64,000 nucleotides of DNA from Tropicimonas sp. IMCC34011 (GTDB lineage: Bacteria > Pseudomonadota > Alphaproteobacteria > Rhodobacterales > Rhodobacteraceae), in contig NZ_QMEJ01000006.1 of the NCBI RefSeq assembly GCF_003390865.1, positions 62,001 through 126,000 on the forward strand, read 5' to 3'. Of the stretch, positions 54,401 through 63,854 are shown in pieces. Positions within the stretch are counted from its first letter, which is position 1; each line of letters opens with the position of its first letter. The notes under the pieces are model-generated. The model did no database searches. It was not told the origin of the DNA and worked only from the letters and a program-made list of their open reading frames with translations. The position numbers and the translations under genes were made by a program.

Positions 54401-54850
54401 ATGACACCTCGACCCCGCATCGTCCTGTCCAGCGACCACGCCGCCATCGAGCTTCGCCGCACCATCGCCGCCCATGTCGAGGCGGCGGGGTGGGAGGTCA
54501 TCGACATTGGCCCGACCACGCCCGAGAGCACGCATTACCCCATCCACGGCAGGGCCGCCGCGGAGCGCGTCGCCTCCGGTGACGCTCGTCTCGGAATCGT
54601 CCTGTGCGGCACGGGGCAGGGGATCATGATGGCGGCGAACAAGGTTGCCGGCATCCGCTGCGGCGTCTGCTCGGATACGTTCTCGGCCCGCATGATCCGG
54701 CAGCACAACGATGCCAACATGCTCTCCCTCGGCGCCCGCGTCATCGGCGAGGGGCTGGCCCTCGATATCGTCAATGCGTTCCTCGGCGCGGAATTCGAAG
54801 GCGGCCGCCATGCTCTCCGCGCGGGCATGATCGAGACCGGGGAGGCCTGA
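54401..54850 (+). CDS. rpiB: Ribose-5-phosphate isomerase B
   Basis: A 149-residue RpiB/LacAB family enzyme interconverting ribose-5-phosphate and ribulose-5-phosphate. SSDHAAIELRRTIAAHV holds the substrate-binding DH, VLCGTGQGIMMAANKVAGIR the catalytic Cys and phosphate loop, and RQHNDANMLSLGARVIG the ring-opening His. I chose ATG at 54401; the frame is open further upstream but non-conserved. Single-gene unit downstream of a divergent promoter shared with leuB. Confidence 0.93.
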   Translation: MTPRPRIVLSSDHAAIELRRTIAAHVEAAGWEVIDIGPTTPESTHYPIHGRAAAERVASGDARLGIVLCGTGQGIMMAANKVAGIRCGVCSDTFSARMIRQHNDANMLSLGARVIGEGLALDIVNAFLGAEFEGGRHALRAGMIETGEA

Positions 54851-54935
54851 GACGCCGGGGTCGCGGGATCCCGACGTCTCTCATCCTGCTCGGCGGATCT
54901 CGGAGGCCGTCGCCGGCTGGCGAGCGCGGAATGCC

Positions 54936-56018
54936 TCAGCGTTTCGCTCGCGGTTCAACCTCCACGTCCGTCCAGACCAGCCGTCCGCGAGAGGCGGCTT
55001 CGACCAGATCCAGCCCCTCCGCTTCCGGCCACAGGACGCCGGATGCTCGGATGCCGAGATCGGCAGAGGGCAGGACGTAGTCGAGCCGCATGTCGCCCGG
55101 GGTGGGATCGGTGAAATCGGCTGTCGCGGGGGCGCCGCTCTCGCCCAGTGGCTCGGGGTCTTTCAGGCGCGGGTCCGACAGAAGGGCGCGGATCGCCTCC
55201 CTCCGGCCGTCTCCGCGCGAGGGGTCGAGATTGGCGCGGCCGAGGATCGCGAAGGGCGGCTCCGGCGGCGGCACGTCGAGAGCTCCGTCTAGCAACGACC
55301 GCCAGAGGCCGGTCTCGGCCGCGCTTCGCAGCCCGTTCGCATCCTCCGGGCCGTCGAAGACAGGGGGCGTCGCGGCGTAGGCAAGGATCGTCAGATGCCG
55401 CTCCGGCGGGCCGGGCAGGCGGATCGGGACGATCCAGTGGCCGGTGGAGGAGAGGCGCCAGATCGCCTGCGCCTCTTCCGAAGGGAACGGCTCGCCGCCG
55501 GGATGAACCGGCAGAACCGCGCCGGGCACGTCCCGCCAGAGAAGTGCAGAGAGGTCCGTCACATCTCCCAGCGGCCAGCGGGAGAGAAGGGCAAGGCCGC
55601 CGGCGCCCGGGAACCGGCCGTATCCGTGCGCGTCTCGCGCGCCTCCGGTTCGCCCGTCGCCGTCCATGTCCAGCCCGGTTCGGAGGCCGGAATTGGGGCG
55701 CAGGGCAAACCGGTGGGGGTAGCGCGGGCCGGCCTCGCCGATCACATCCGCCAGTGCGGAGAGCGTGTGGCCGGCGCCATCATGGTCGACGCCCGTCAGA
55801 AGGAGGATGTCCGGCCGGGCGGCCGCGACGAGCGCGGCGACCGCGCCCACTTGCGGATCGCCCTTGAGGATGTCGCCGAGAAGGAGACCGGGGCCGCGGC
55901 GCGTCAGCTCCGCATGATAGGTCGCGAGACGGACCACGCCGTCCGCCTTCTGCGGAACGAGGGGCGCGTCGGCCCGGAGGGGGCCGGCGACGAGAGCCGC
56001 CAGCAGCAGGGCGATCAG
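54936..56018 (-). CDS. Exported endonuclease/exonuclease/phosphatase-fold protein, probable CTG start
   Basis: A 360-residue EEP-superfamily protein. The mature part starts with VVRLATYHAELTRRGPG and shows RPDILLLTGVDHDG, GLALLSRWPL and a C-terminal MRLDYVLPSADL, the fold's metal and phosphate positions in weak form (ILGRANLDPSRGDG in place of the usual GDFN). A signal peptide (LIALLLAALVAGPLRADA) begins at 56018 with CTG, overlapping the upstream stop as CTGA. No ATG, GTG or TTG stands near; an in-frame ATG at 56144 would overlap the upstream gene by 130 bases. Substrate unknown. Confidence 0.75.
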   Translation of the reverse strand: MIALLLAALVAGPLRADAPLVPQKADGVVRLATYHAELTRRGPGLLLGDILKGDPQVGAVAALVAAARPDILLLTGVDHDGAGHTLSALADVIGEAGPRYPHRFALRPNSGLRTGLDMDGDGRTGGARDAHGYGRFPGAGGLALLSRWPLGDVTDLSALLWRDVPGAVLPVHPGGEPFPSEEAQAIWRLSSTGHWIVPIRLPGPPERHLTILAYAATPPVFDGPEDANGLRSAAETGLWRSLLDGALDVPPPEPPFAILGRANLDPSRGDGRREAIRALLSDPRLKDPEPLGESGAPATADFTDPTPGDMRLDYVLPSADLGIRASGVLWPEAEGLDLVEAASRGRLVWTDVEVEPRAKR

Positions 56019-56953
56019 CTCAGCGCAAGCCCGGCGGACACGGGCGCGTCCCGCTCCGTACGGCGGCGTTTCTCCGCGATCATGCTCGCGACCCGGCCCA
56101 TGGCGATGCCGCGCATGAAGAGCGATAGGGGCAGGAAGGACCATGTCGAAACCAGCCAGACGACGGAATGCGGCTCGGACAGCGCCCGAAGCCCGAACAG
56201 CGCGGTGATTCCGCCGGCAGCGGACGGGATCAGGAATGGCAGGAGAAACCCTAAGGCGACGTTAATGCGCGCATCGCGATTGAGCCGCGCCACGATGTCG
56301 TTGCCAGTGGTCGGATCGAATGTCGGCAGGTTGATCCACACGTTGAACGCCCCTGCGCTGGACGGCCAGCGCTGGAGCCGCAGGATCAGCACGAAGAAGA
56401 CGATGGCGACGATGGAGATCGCATAGGCCAGTCCCGCGGCGGCCCGGATGGAGACGGCGAGCGGCATGCCGGCTTCCTCGGGTACGACCGCCACCACGAG
56501 GCGCACGGGGCTGAACGGAAAGTCGAGCGCTGTCCCGGCTGCAAGCCCGACGGCACGGATCAGCAGGGACAGGGTACTTCCCTCGCCCTCTCCGGCGAAC
56601 ATCACCGCCAGCACGAAGAGGGTGACGAAGAGCGACAGGAACCGGATGCGGTTGAAGGGCGGGGCGTCCCGGAACTCGATGAGGCAGGGGCTGTGGGAGA
56701 AGTACTCGCAGAAGGTGATTGCCGCGGCCCCGAGCGCGATCAGTGCAACGATCTCGTGCGCTCCGGACGCGGAGGGCAGGATGAGGGACGGCGTCGCCAC
56801 CAGGAGGGCCGCAAAGATGGCGCGCACGGCGGCGCCGGTCAGACTGCCGATCATCTGCGCAATTCCTTGCCTCGGGCGGAGGCGATACATGGCCGCATCC
56901 GCATTCTGGGCGAACCAGGCTCTGATCAGAGAGGTTGCCTCATTTATGCCCAA
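56015..56953 (-). CDS. Multi-pass membrane protein of unknown function
   Basis: A 312-residue inner-membrane protein with about seven to eight hydrophobic segments, beginning MGINEATSLIRAWFAQNADAA. A cytosolic-looking N-terminal region precedes the first helix (VRAIFAALLVATPSLILP). No known family recognised. It is transcribed with the downstream EEP-fold protein, whose start overlaps its stop, so the two may work together at the membrane. Divergent from hisD across an AT-richer 290-base region (56954-57243) that holds no other gene I can support. Confidence 0.75.
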   Translation of the reverse strand: MGINEATSLIRAWFAQNADAAMYRLRPRQGIAQMIGSLTGAAVRAIFAALLVATPSLILPSASGAHEIVALIALGAAAITFCEYFSHSPCLIEFRDAPPFNRIRFLSLFVTLFVLAVMFAGEGEGSTLSLLIRAVGLAAGTALDFPFSPVRLVVAVVPEEAGMPLAVSIRAAAGLAYAISIVAIVFFVLILRLQRWPSSAGAFNVWINLPTFDPTTGNDIVARLNRDARINVALGFLLPFLIPSAAGGITALFGLRALSEPHSVVWLVSTWSFLPLSLFMRGIAMGRVASMIAEKRRRTERDAPVSAGLALS

Positions 56954-57243
56954 TTTCTGCCCCCGTTCTGCCCGATCATCAAACCTTTCAACTAATTAAC
57001 CACGTCACTCCGGCGAATTTGCGGAAGCTGTGGTGCATGCCTGCATCAATTTCCGGGCGAGAAGGAGGCAGCTCCACATGGGGAGCCCGGTGCCCGGACA
57101 ATGTGGAAATGGCCGTCTCCTCGCTTGATGCCCCATCGCCGGCAGGCTATCGGGCGCATGCCCCGCCGCGCTCGCGACGCGGGATCAGACGTATGGGCGC
57201 CGGTCTTCGGCGCCTTTCGATGTCCAAGGGAGGCCGCTTCTCC

Positions 57244-58551
57244 GTGCCCCAGTTTCTCGACACCCGGTCCGACGATTTCGAGGCCGCCTTTGCCGATCTT
57301 CTGTCCGCAAAGCGCGAGGATTCGGTCGATGTGGACGAGGCGGTCGCCGCGATCATCTCCGACGTGCGGGCCCGCGGCGATGCGGCACTGATCGAGCTGA
57401 CCGAGCGCTTCGATCGGCTGCGCCTCACCCCCGAAACCCTGCGGATCTCCGAGGCGGAGGTCGAGGCGGCGATCGCGGCGGTGCCGAAGGACGAGGAGCG
57501 CGCGCTCCGGCAGGCGGCGGAGCGGATCCGGGCCTACCACGCGCGGCAGATGCCCGAGGATGCGCAGTGGACCGATCCCGAGGGCGCGACGCTCGGCTGG
57601 CGCTGGACGCCGGTTGCGGCGGCAGGGCTCTACGTGCCGGGCGGTCTCGCCTCCTACCCCTCGTCCGTCCTGATGAACGCGATCCCGGCCCGGGTCGCGG
57701 GCGTCGAGCGGCTGGTGATCGCGGTGCCCACGCCGGACGGCGCCGTGAACCCTCTCGTGATGCTGGCGGCGCGGATCGCCGGGGTGGACGAGATCTACCG
57801 CATCGGCGGTGCGCAGGCGATCGCGGCCCTCGCATACGGGACCCCCACGATCCCGCCGGTGGACAAGATCACCGGTCCCGGAAACGCCTTCGTCGCCGCG
57901 GCCAAGCGGCGGGTGTTCGGGCGCGTCGGAATCGACATGATCGCCGGGCCCTCCGAGATTCTCGTCATAGCCGACGAGACCGGGGACCCCGACTGGATCG
58001 CGCTCGACCTCTTGAGCCAGGCGGAGCACGACGAGAGCGCCCAGTCCATCCTGATCACCACCGATCCCGACCTCGGCTCGCGCGTCGCCGCGGCGGTGGA
58101 CCGGCATCTGCAGACCCTGGAGCGGCGCAAGATCGCCGGCAAGAGCTGGGCGGAGTTCGGAGCCGTCATCACGGCCCGGTCGCTGCAGGAGGCGGCCGCG
58201 CTTTCGGACCGGATCGCGCCGGAGCACCTCGAACTCTGCGTCGCCGACCCCGAGGCGCTGTCGAGAAAGATCCGTCACGCCGGCGCGATCTTCCTCGGCG
58301 CTTGGACGCCGGAGGCGATCGGCGACTATGTCGGCGGACCGAACCACGTCCTGCCCACGGCGCGCTCGGCGCGGTTCTCCTCGGGCCTGTCGGTGCTCGA
58401 CTTCCTCAAGCGCACGACACTGGCGCAGATGACGCCGGGCGCGCTGGCGAGGATCGGGCCGGCGGCGGAGCGGCTCGCACGCGCCGAAAGCCTCGAAGCA
58501 CACGGCCTCAGCGTCACGGCCCGGCTGCGGAGGCTGAACGAGGAGGGCTGA
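57244..58551 (+). CDS. hisD: Histidinol dehydrogenase
   Basis: A 435-residue NAD-dependent Zn enzyme for the last two steps of histidine synthesis. Landmarks: [56 protein letters not shown] with the Zn-binding QAEH, and [14 protein letters not shown] chose the GTG at 57244 (VPQFLDTR) because AAGGGAGG lies 10 bases before it and relatives start MPQFLD; ATG at 57220 is the alternative. First gene of the run hisD to yacG, all plus strand. Confidence 0.95.
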   Translation: MPQFLDTRSDDFEAAFADLLSAKREDSVDVDEAVAAIISDVRARGDAALIELTERFDRLRLTPETLRISEAEVEAAIAAVPKDEERALRQAAERIRAYHARQMPEDAQWTDPEGATLGWRWTPVAAAGLYVPGGLASYPSSVLMNAIPARVAGVERLVIAVPTPDGAVNPLVMLAARIAGVDEIYRIGGAQAIAALAYGTPTIPPVDKITGPGNAFVAAAKRRVFGRVGIDMIAGPSEILVIADETGDPDWIALDLLSQAEHDESAQSILITTDPDLGSRVAAAVDRHLQTLERRKIAGKSWAEFGAVITARSLQEAAALSDRIAPEHLELCVADPEALSRKIRHAGAIFLGAWTPEAIGDYVGGPNHVLPTARSARFSSGLSVLDFLKRTTLAQMTPGALARIGPAAERLARAESLEAHGLSVTARLRRLNEEG

Positions 58552-58630
58552 GGCCGCCGTCCTCGCGCGGGCTCTGGTAAAGCGGGGGAGGGGCGTTATT
58601 CTCGGTGCCCTGACCCCGATGGAGCGCGCG

Positions 58631-59122
58631 ATGCCGTCCTATCTCAGCGACGTCGAGATCGACGATGCGAACCTGCCTCCGCCCACGCCCGAAATCGAGC
58701 AGGAGCGGCGCGTCGCGATTTTCGATCTGCTGGAGGAGAACACCTTCGCCCTGCCGGAGCGGGAGGACGGGCGTGCGCGGCCGGAGGGGCCCTACAAGCT
58801 CGATCTGGCGATCCGCGAACGGCGCCTCGTCTTTTCGCTGAGCACTTCTGCCGCGGAGGCCGCGGGCGAGTTCCACCTCTCCCTTGGCCCGTTCAGGCAG
58901 GTGGTGAAGGACTATTTCCAGATCTGCGAGAGCTATTTCGAGGCGGTGAAGCGGATGCCGCCGAGCCAGATCGAAGCGATCGACATGGCCCGCCGCGGCA
59001 TCCATGACGAGGGCGCCCGCATCCTCCAGGACCGTCTCGCCGGGAAGGCGGAGGTGGACAAGGCCACTGCGCGGCGCCTCTTCACTCTGATCTGCGTCCT
59101 GCACCACGGAAGCGCGATGTGA
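58631..59122 (+). CDS. UPF0262 family protein
   Basis: A 163-residue protein of the alphaproteobacterial UPF0262 family. Diagnostic stretches are PTPEIEQERRVAIFDLLEEN, FHLSLGPFRQVVKDYFQICE and AIDMARRGIHDEGARIL. I chose ATG at 58631, which has GGAG six bases before it; ATG at 58619 is also in frame. Function unknown, but its place between hisD and a phosphatase gene is conserved in this lineage, by my recollection. Its stop overlaps the next start (GTGA). Confidence 0.92.
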   Translation: MPSYLSDVEIDDANLPPPTPEIEQERRVAIFDLLEENTFALPEREDGRARPEGPYKLDLAIRERRLVFSLSTSAAEAAGEFHLSLGPFRQVVKDYFQICESYFEAVKRMPPSQIEAIDMARRGIHDEGARILQDRLAGKAEVDKATARRLFTLICVLHHGSAM

Positions 59123-59604
59123 CCGGGGCGCTTCCGTCCTCCGTGCTCTTTTGCTGCGATCACAACGCGGTACGCTCCCCGATGGCGGAGGGAATGGCCA
59201 AGCAGGTGCTCGGCAACCGCACCTACATCCAGTCCGCCGGCGTGCGCTGCGATCTGGAGATCGACCCCTTTGCCATCGCCGTGTCGGCCGAAATCGGCGT
59301 CGAGCTGTCCCGTCATCGGGCGCGCAGCTTCGAGATGATGCAGGATTGGGGGGACGATCTGTCGAGCTTCGAGCTGATCGTGACGCTGTCCCCGGCCAGT
59401 CAGCGGCATGCGCTGGAACTGACGCGGGTCTTCCATCTCGATGTCGAATACTGGCCCGTTCTCGAGCCCACCGGCCTTGGCGAGACGCGGGAGCAGAAGC
59501 TCGCCGCCTACCGGCAGACACGGGATCAGATCGCGCACCGGATCGCGGCGCGGTTCGGAACGCCGGACCGGATTGACGCGTTGCAGCCCCATCAAAGCCC
59601 TTGA
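59119..59604 (+). CDS. Low-molecular-weight phosphotyrosine phosphatase / arsenate-reductase-like protein
   Basis: A 161-residue protein of the LMW-PTP/ArsC fold starting with GTG. The active-site loop is [18 protein letters not shown], a C-x5-R-S loop, but with DHNAV in place of the GN..C sequence of classical [22 protein letters not shown] and [13 protein letters not shown] correspond to the later part of the fold; the acid loop DP is replaced by EP. It may be a phosphatase or thioredoxin-type reductase; substrate unknown. GTGA overlap with the gene before. Confidence 0.82.
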   Translation: MTGALPSSVLFCCDHNAVRSPMAEGMAKQVLGNRTYIQSAGVRCDLEIDPFAIAVSAEIGVELSRHRARSFEMMQDWGDDLSSFELIVTLSPASQRHALELTRVFHLDVEYWPVLEPTGLGETREQKLAAYRQTRDQIAHRIAARFGTPDRIDALQPHQSP

Positions 59605-59671
59605 ACAATGCGCTGAACGCGCGCATTTACGCGACGCGCTCCAATTTGGGGGCGGCAATCACGGAGTGACC

Positions 59672-59890
59672 ATGGCCAAGGAAGAAATGCTCGAATTCCC
59701 CGGCGTCGTGAAGGAACTCCTGCCGAATGCGACATTCAGGGTCGAGCTGGACAACGGCCATGAGATCATCGCGCATACGGCGGGAAAGATGCGGAAGAAC
59801 CGCATCCGCGTCCTCGCTGGCGACCGCGTACAGGTCGAGATGACCCCCTACGATCTGACCAAGGGGCGGATCAACTATCGCTTCAAGTGA
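59672..59890 (+). CDS. infA: Translation initiation factor IF-1
   Basis: A 72-residue S1/OB-fold protein that binds the ribosomal A site at initiation. [20 protein letters not shown] and later [20 protein letters not shown] are diagnostic. GGAG lies 7 bases upstream of ATG 59672. Essential housekeeping gene. Confidence 0.98.
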   Translation: MAKEEMLEFPGVVKELLPNATFRVELDNGHEIIAHTAGKMRKNRIRVLAGDRVQVEMTPYDLTKGRINYRFK

Positions 59891-59915
59891 GACCGTGCCG
59901 ACCGAGCCAGGGGCC

Positions 59916-60491
59916 ATGCGCCTGATTCTCGGCTCGGGCTCTCCGCGGCGGCTCGAGCTGCTCGCGGTCCTGGGCATCCGCCCCGATGACGTCCGCCCGC
60001 CCGATATCGACGAGACGCCCGCGCGCGGGGAGCTGCCACGACCCTATTGCGAACGCATGGCACGGGAAAAGGCGCTGGCCGTTGCGGCCGCGCCTGACGA
60101 ACTCGTGCTCTCTGCCGATACCACCGTGGCCCTTGGCCGCCGGATCATGGGCAAACCCCGCGACGCCGGAGAGGCGGCCGAGTTCCTGCACGCCCTCTCG
60201 GGGCGTCGGCACCGCGTCGTCACGGCCCTGGCCGTGCGCAGGGGCGAGGCGCTGCGCGCGCGGAGCGTGGTCTCCTCGGTAAAGTTCAAGCGGCTCAGCG
60301 ACGTCGAGGTGAACGGCTACCTCGCGACGGGGGACTGGCAGGACAAGGCTGGCGGCTATTCCATCCAAGGCCCCGCCGGGGCCTTCATCCCGTGGATGGA
60401 GGGCAGCCACTCCGCCATCGTCGGCCTGCCTCTGGCGGAGACGGCGGCGCTCCTTTCCTCCTTCGGTTACCCAGTCTGGAGCACATCATGA
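59916..60491 (+). CDS. maf: Maf-family nucleotide pyrophosphatase
   Basis: A 191-residue enzyme that hydrolyses non-canonical or excess nucleoside triphosphates. The opening [20 protein letters not shown], the [20 protein letters not shown] catalytic loop and [20 protein letters not shown] are family hallmarks. ATG at 59916 fits the conserved start and follows AGGGG closely; a GTG at 59895 is possible. Its stop overlaps the RNase gene start by four bases. Confidence 0.95.
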   Translation: MRLILGSGSPRRLELLAVLGIRPDDVRPPDIDETPARGELPRPYCERMAREKALAVAAAPDELVLSADTTVALGRRIMGKPRDAGEAAEFLHALSGRRHRVVTALAVRRGEALRARSVVSSVKFKRLSDVEVNGYLATGDWQDKAGGYSIQGPAGAFIPWMEGSHSAIVGLPLAETAALLSSFGYPVWSTS

Positions 60492-61528
60492 AGGGCACGA
60501 GTGTTATCCTCGGCACGCTCGCCGGCCGCGCCGCAGCCGCTCGCATGGTGGACGGCGTTCTCGATGATCTCCTGATCGACGGGACGGATCCGGTCGCGAG
60601 ACCCGGCGCGATCCTTCGCGGGATCGCGGACCGGCCGATGAAGGGGCAGGGAGGGATCTTCCTCGCCCTGCCGGGTGGTCGCCGCGGGTTTCTGAAGCAG
60701 GCGAAGGGCATCGCGCCCGGACAACCGCTTCAGGTGCAGGTCACCGGCCATTCGGAGCCCGGCAAGGCGATCCCGGTCACGCTGCGCCTTCTGTTCAAAT
60801 CCCGCTTCGCCATCGTCACACCCGGCGCTCCCGGCATCAACATCTCCCGCGCGATCCGGGACGAAGAGGCGCGTGTCGCCCTCGCCGAGATCGCGGCGGA
60901 GATAGACCTGCCGGACGGCGCGGGTCTGATCCTGCGGTCCGCCGCCGAAGGGGCCGACGAGGTTGAGGTGGCGGAGGACATCCATGCCATGTGCGCCCTC
61001 GCGGCGGATGTCCTGGCCGACGACGGCTCGGAGCCCGAGTTGCTGGTGGACGGCCCGGACGCCCATGCCGCCGCCTGGCGCGACTGGCCCGTCCCGGACG
61101 AGGTGGACGATGGTCCCTCCGCCTTCGCCGACCGGGGCGTTCTCGATGCCATCGCGGCTCTCGCCAAGGCCTGCCCGCTGCCGGGTGGCGGCACGCTGAT
61201 GGTCGAGGAAACCCGTGCCCTCGTCGCCTGCGATGTTGATACCGGCGGGGACACCAGTCCTGCCGCCGGCCTCAAGGCCAACATCGCCGCCGTCCGCGCC
61301 CTGCCGCGGATCCTGCGATGTCTCGGCCTCGGCGGTCAGGTGGTCGTCGACCTCGCACCCGCGCCGAAGCGGGACCGCAAGTCGATCGAGCAGTCCCTCC
61401 GCGCCGCCTTGCGGGCGGATCCGGTGGAGACCACCTTCGTTGGCTGGACGACGCTCGGCCATCTCGAACTTACCCGCAAGCGCGAACGCCTCCCGCTGCC
61501 GGCGGAGGTGATGACGGAGGCCGCATGA
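60488..61528 (+). CDS. Ribonuclease E/G family protein
   Basis: A 346-residue RNase E/G catalytic-domain protein, shorter than RNase G (about 490) and without the C-terminal extension of RNase E. The metal-binding core is recognisable: [15 protein letters not shown] then [20 protein letters not shown], and [10 protein letters not shown] with the second aspartate. The N-terminal S1-like part is divergent, and the zinc-link cysteines of RNase E are absent. Relatives in the infA-maf-yacG cluster are common in Rhodobacterales. Probably acts in RNA turnover. Confidence 0.85.
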   Translation: MKGTSVILGTLAGRAAAARMVDGVLDDLLIDGTDPVARPGAILRGIADRPMKGQGGIFLALPGGRRGFLKQAKGIAPGQPLQVQVTGHSEPGKAIPVTLRLLFKSRFAIVTPGAPGINISRAIRDEEARVALAEIAAEIDLPDGAGLILRSAAEGADEVEVAEDIHAMCALAADVLADDGSEPELLVDGPDAHAAAWRDWPVPDEVDDGPSAFADRGVLDAIAALAKACPLPGGGTLMVEETRALVACDVDTGGDTSPAAGLKANIAAVRALPRILRCLGLGGQVVVDLAPAPKRDRKSIEQSLRAALRADPVETTFVGWTTLGHLELTRKRERLPLPAEVMTEAA

Positions 61529-61698
61529 CCTGCCCGATCTGCAGCAAGCCCACCCATCCCGACTACCGCCCTTTCTGCTCCCGCCGCTGCGCGGATGTGG
61601 ACCTCGGCAAATGGCTGCACGAAGCCTACCGCGTCCCCGTCACGCCCGCCGATGACGAGGACGGCGCACCGGACCCCGACGAGGGCGACGGAGCCTGA
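61525..61698 (+). CDS. yacG: DNA gyrase inhibitor YacG
   Basis: A 57-residue zinc protein that in E. coli binds GyrB. Four zinc ligands are seen: CPIC and CSRRC ([20 protein letters not shown] then RCADVDLGKWL). A C-terminal acidic tail (DDEDGAPDPDEGDGA) follows. Start overlaps the RNase E/G gene stop. Confidence 0.94.
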   Translation: MTCPICSKPTHPDYRPFCSRRCADVDLGKWLHEAYRVPVTPADDEDGAPDPDEGDGA

Positions 61699-61814
61699 CG
61701 CAAGGGGAGGTCAGAGGCGCAAGTCGGAGCGCATTTTTTCCGCTTCACCCCACTGGACTTGCCCCGAGACGGGCGGTATCAGACCCAAGCCCCGAGCGGT
61801 CGCCGCTCACCCGT

Positions 61815-61889
61815 GCCCGGGTAGCTCAGGGGTAGAGCAGTGGATTGAAAATCCTCGTGTCGGTGGTTCGATTCCGCCCCCGGGCACCA
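61815..61889 (+). tRNA. tRNA-Phe (anticodon GAA)
   Basis: A 75-base tRNA with CCA encoded (61887-61889). The acceptor GCCCGGG pairs perfectly with CCCGGGC. The D arm is GCTC...GAGC, the anticodon loop TTGAAAA gives GAA, and the T arm is GGTGG-TTCGATT-CCGCC. The anticodon stem GTGGA/TCCTC has one T-T mismatch at positions 28-42. Everything else fits a functional gene. Confidence 0.95.
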
Positions 61890-62138
61890 TTTTTCCAGAT
61901 AACTCGCAGGTTCTCCTCAGGTATTCTTGGGCTGACCAGGGGCGTAGTCCCAAGCGAAGTACCGTACGGTTCCCTTCGCGTTAAGCTTGGGCGTTGTGTG
62001 CTCTTGTAGCGCTACGACCCGCACCTGATGTGCCAGTGATTGATATTTCCCTCGCCGCTATCCAGAGCTGCCTCTCGAGGAAGGCGCTGTTTTGCATGGT
62101 GCTCCGCCAGACGACAGGACCCCGTTGCTTTTCCAAGG
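61890..62138. other. Region after tRNA-Phe without recognisable gene
   Basis: About 250 bases between the tRNA and the end of the MFS gene. It has lower GC than its surroundings in places and no supported frame. I could not find a repeated copy of the tRNA 3' end in the window that would prove an attachment site. Confidence 0.45.
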
Positions 62139-63275
62139 CTAAGCATGCGCGCTCTCGGTCGGGCTTCCTGATCGAAAGGCGCCGGCAAGGAGCGCGACGG
62201 CGGCGAAGCATACCACTGCTGAACCCGCCCCGGGCCCCGCCATGACGAACCCGAAGATCGGTGCGCCGGCGGTCTGGCCGATGGCGATGGTCAGGAACCC
62301 GATCATGAGCCCGGTTGCGGGACGGTTCGGCAACGCGTTGATGCCCCAGACGAGGTAGACCCCCGTCAGCATCACGTACGATGCGCCGAAGAGAGTCCCT
62401 CCGATCAGGGCGAGCGTGGGTGTTGCAATGCCCGATCCGACTGCGAGAATACCCGCGGCCATCAGCCCCAGGAAAGCCCAGTGAACGGGGTCGAGACCCA
62501 ACCGGCGAATGAGCGTTCCGGCCAATGCCCCGGCGATGCCGCCCACGCCGATGCAGGTCCAGAGGATCCCGGTTCCGGTCGGCCCCCATCCCAGTTGCTG
62601 CGACACGAGCTGGCCGCCGAAGGACCAGACCGCAGTGCTCGCCGCTCCCATGAGGAACGAGGCGGAGATCAGGCGCAGTACAGGGCCATTCATCGGAGGC
62701 AGACCGCCAGCGTTTTGACCGCCACGGGACGCCGGAAGGGAAACAGCGGCCGCGACCGCGAACACCAGTGCCACGGCGGCGAACACTCCGAATGCCAGCC
62801 GCCACTGCTCGGCAATTGCCAGGGCGATCGGTCCCGACAGGGCCACCCCCGCGCTCGTCCCCGCGTTGATGACGGTGTTGGTAAGATCCTGGCGGCTTTT
62901 CTGAACCGCGGCGGCCACGGCGGCGGCCATTGGTGGAGAGGCGAGGCCCGTGCTCGATCCCGCCACCACGACGGCGATGGCAAGAACGAGTGGCGATGGG
63001 GCGAGGGCGATCCCCGCCATGCCGATTGCGGCGACGATGGCCGCCCCGACGGCGACCGCGCGCGCGCCGATCCGTTCGGTCAGCACCGCAGACGCGATAA
63101 TGGCGATGCAGTAGCCGGCAAACGCGCCGCCGGAGATGATGCCGCTGAGCGAGGGGCCGAGGCTCAGATCGCCGTCGATCTGCGGCAGGAACAGTCCGAA
63201 GGCGAAACGGGCGAAGCCGTAGCAGACCGCGATCAGGCCAAAGCCTGTCGCGGCGAGGCGAAGAGCGGGGCTCAT
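62139..63275 (-). CDS. Major facilitator superfamily transporter (YbfB/CynX-like drug exporter type)
   Basis: A 378-residue inner-membrane protein with about twelve helices. It opens with LRLAATGFGLIAVCYGFARFAFGLFLPQI, typical of the YbfB/YjiJ-like MFS group, and has GLASPPMAAAVAAAVQKSRQ and TNTVINAGTSAGVALSGPIA. Substrate unknown; transport of a small drug or aromatic compound is likely. I chose ATG at 63275, overlapping the TetR gene stop by four bases, so the two form an autoregulated pair. Confidence 0.88.
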   Translation of the reverse strand: MSPALRLAATGFGLIAVCYGFARFAFGLFLPQIDGDLSLGPSLSGIISGGAFAGYCIAIIASAVLTERIGARAVAVGAAIVAAIGMAGIALAPSPLVLAIAVVVAGSSTGLASPPMAAAVAAAVQKSRQDLTNTVINAGTSAGVALSGPIALAIAEQWRLAFGVFAAVALVFAVAAAVSLPASRGGQNAGGLPPMNGPVLRLISASFLMGAASTAVWSFGGQLVSQQLGWGPTGTGILWTCIGVGGIAGALAGTLIRRLGLDPVHWAFLGLMAAGILAVGSGIATPTLALIGGTLFGASYVMLTGVYLVWGINALPNRPATGLMIGFLTIAIGQTAGAPIFGFVMAGPGAGSAVVCFAAVALLAGAFRSGSPTESAHA

Positions 63276-63796
63276 GGTCGAGCTCTCTCGATCAGGATGG
63301 CCGCCGCCGCGCGCGCGGCGGACACGGCATCCGCACCCCTGTAGACCGCTGCGTGGGTCGCGCCCTCCAGGAGAACCAGCACCTGCTCCGTCAGGACAGA
63401 ATTTTCGCGTCCGAGGTCTGCGACGACAACCTCCGCGATCCGCCTGTGGAACGATGCCTTGTGTGCTGCGACAGCCTCTGCAATCTCGGGCGTGTCGCCC
63501 CCGGTTTCCGCGCGTGATCGAAGGAACAGGCACCCTCGCGTTCCCTCGACCCGCACCCAGTCTTCGAGCGCCGCGAACAGAGCGTCGACGCTCTGTACCT
63601 CCAACCGAGCCATGAAGCGTTGGTCCCGCTCCGTCAGCACCCGTGCCATGAGTTGCGCCTTGCTGCCGGCATGCTTGTAGAGTGTTCGGCTCGACATCCC
63701 CGCGGCAGCGGTCAGCCGATCCATTCCGGTGGCCACGTAGCCGTGCCGGTCGAAGAGCCGCTCAGCTGCGGCGGTGAGCTTGCTGGTCGTGTCCAT
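63272..63796 (-). CDS. TetR/AcrR-family transcription repressor
   Basis: A 174-residue regulator. The helix-turn-helix is AAAERLFDRHGYVATGMDRL then TAAAGMSSRTLYKHAGSKAQ, followed by a helical ligand domain (GCLFLRSRAETGGDTPEI). ATG 63796 is preceded by GGGAGG. A 24-base palindrome sits 30 bases upstream. It probably represses itself and the coupled MFS gene until an inducer binds. Confidence 0.92.
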   Translation of the reverse strand: MDTTSKLTAAAERLFDRHGYVATGMDRLTAAAGMSSRTLYKHAGSKAQLMARVLTERDQRFMARLEVQSVDALFAALEDWVRVEGTRGCLFLRSRAETGGDTPEIAEAVAAHKASFHRRIAEVVVADLGRENSVLTEQVLVLLEGATHAAVYRGADAVSAARAAAAILIERARP

Positions 63797-63826
63797 GGAG
63801 AACCTCCCTTGGTATCCATGAGCTGA

Positions 63827-63850
63827 AATGTAAAATGATCGTTTTACATT
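63827..63850. promoter_or_regulatory. Palindromic TetR-type operator
   Basis: AATGTAAAA-TGATCG-TTTTACATT: perfect 9-base arms around a 6-base centre, 31 bases before the TetR start. Size and position fit a TetR operator overlapping the promoter. Binding is inferred. Confidence 0.82.
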
Positions 63851-63854
63851 GCAA

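Noticed and set aside
61595-61984. Open frame across yacG end and tRNA-Phe
   Set aside because: Off-frame with yacG and passing through a tRNA.
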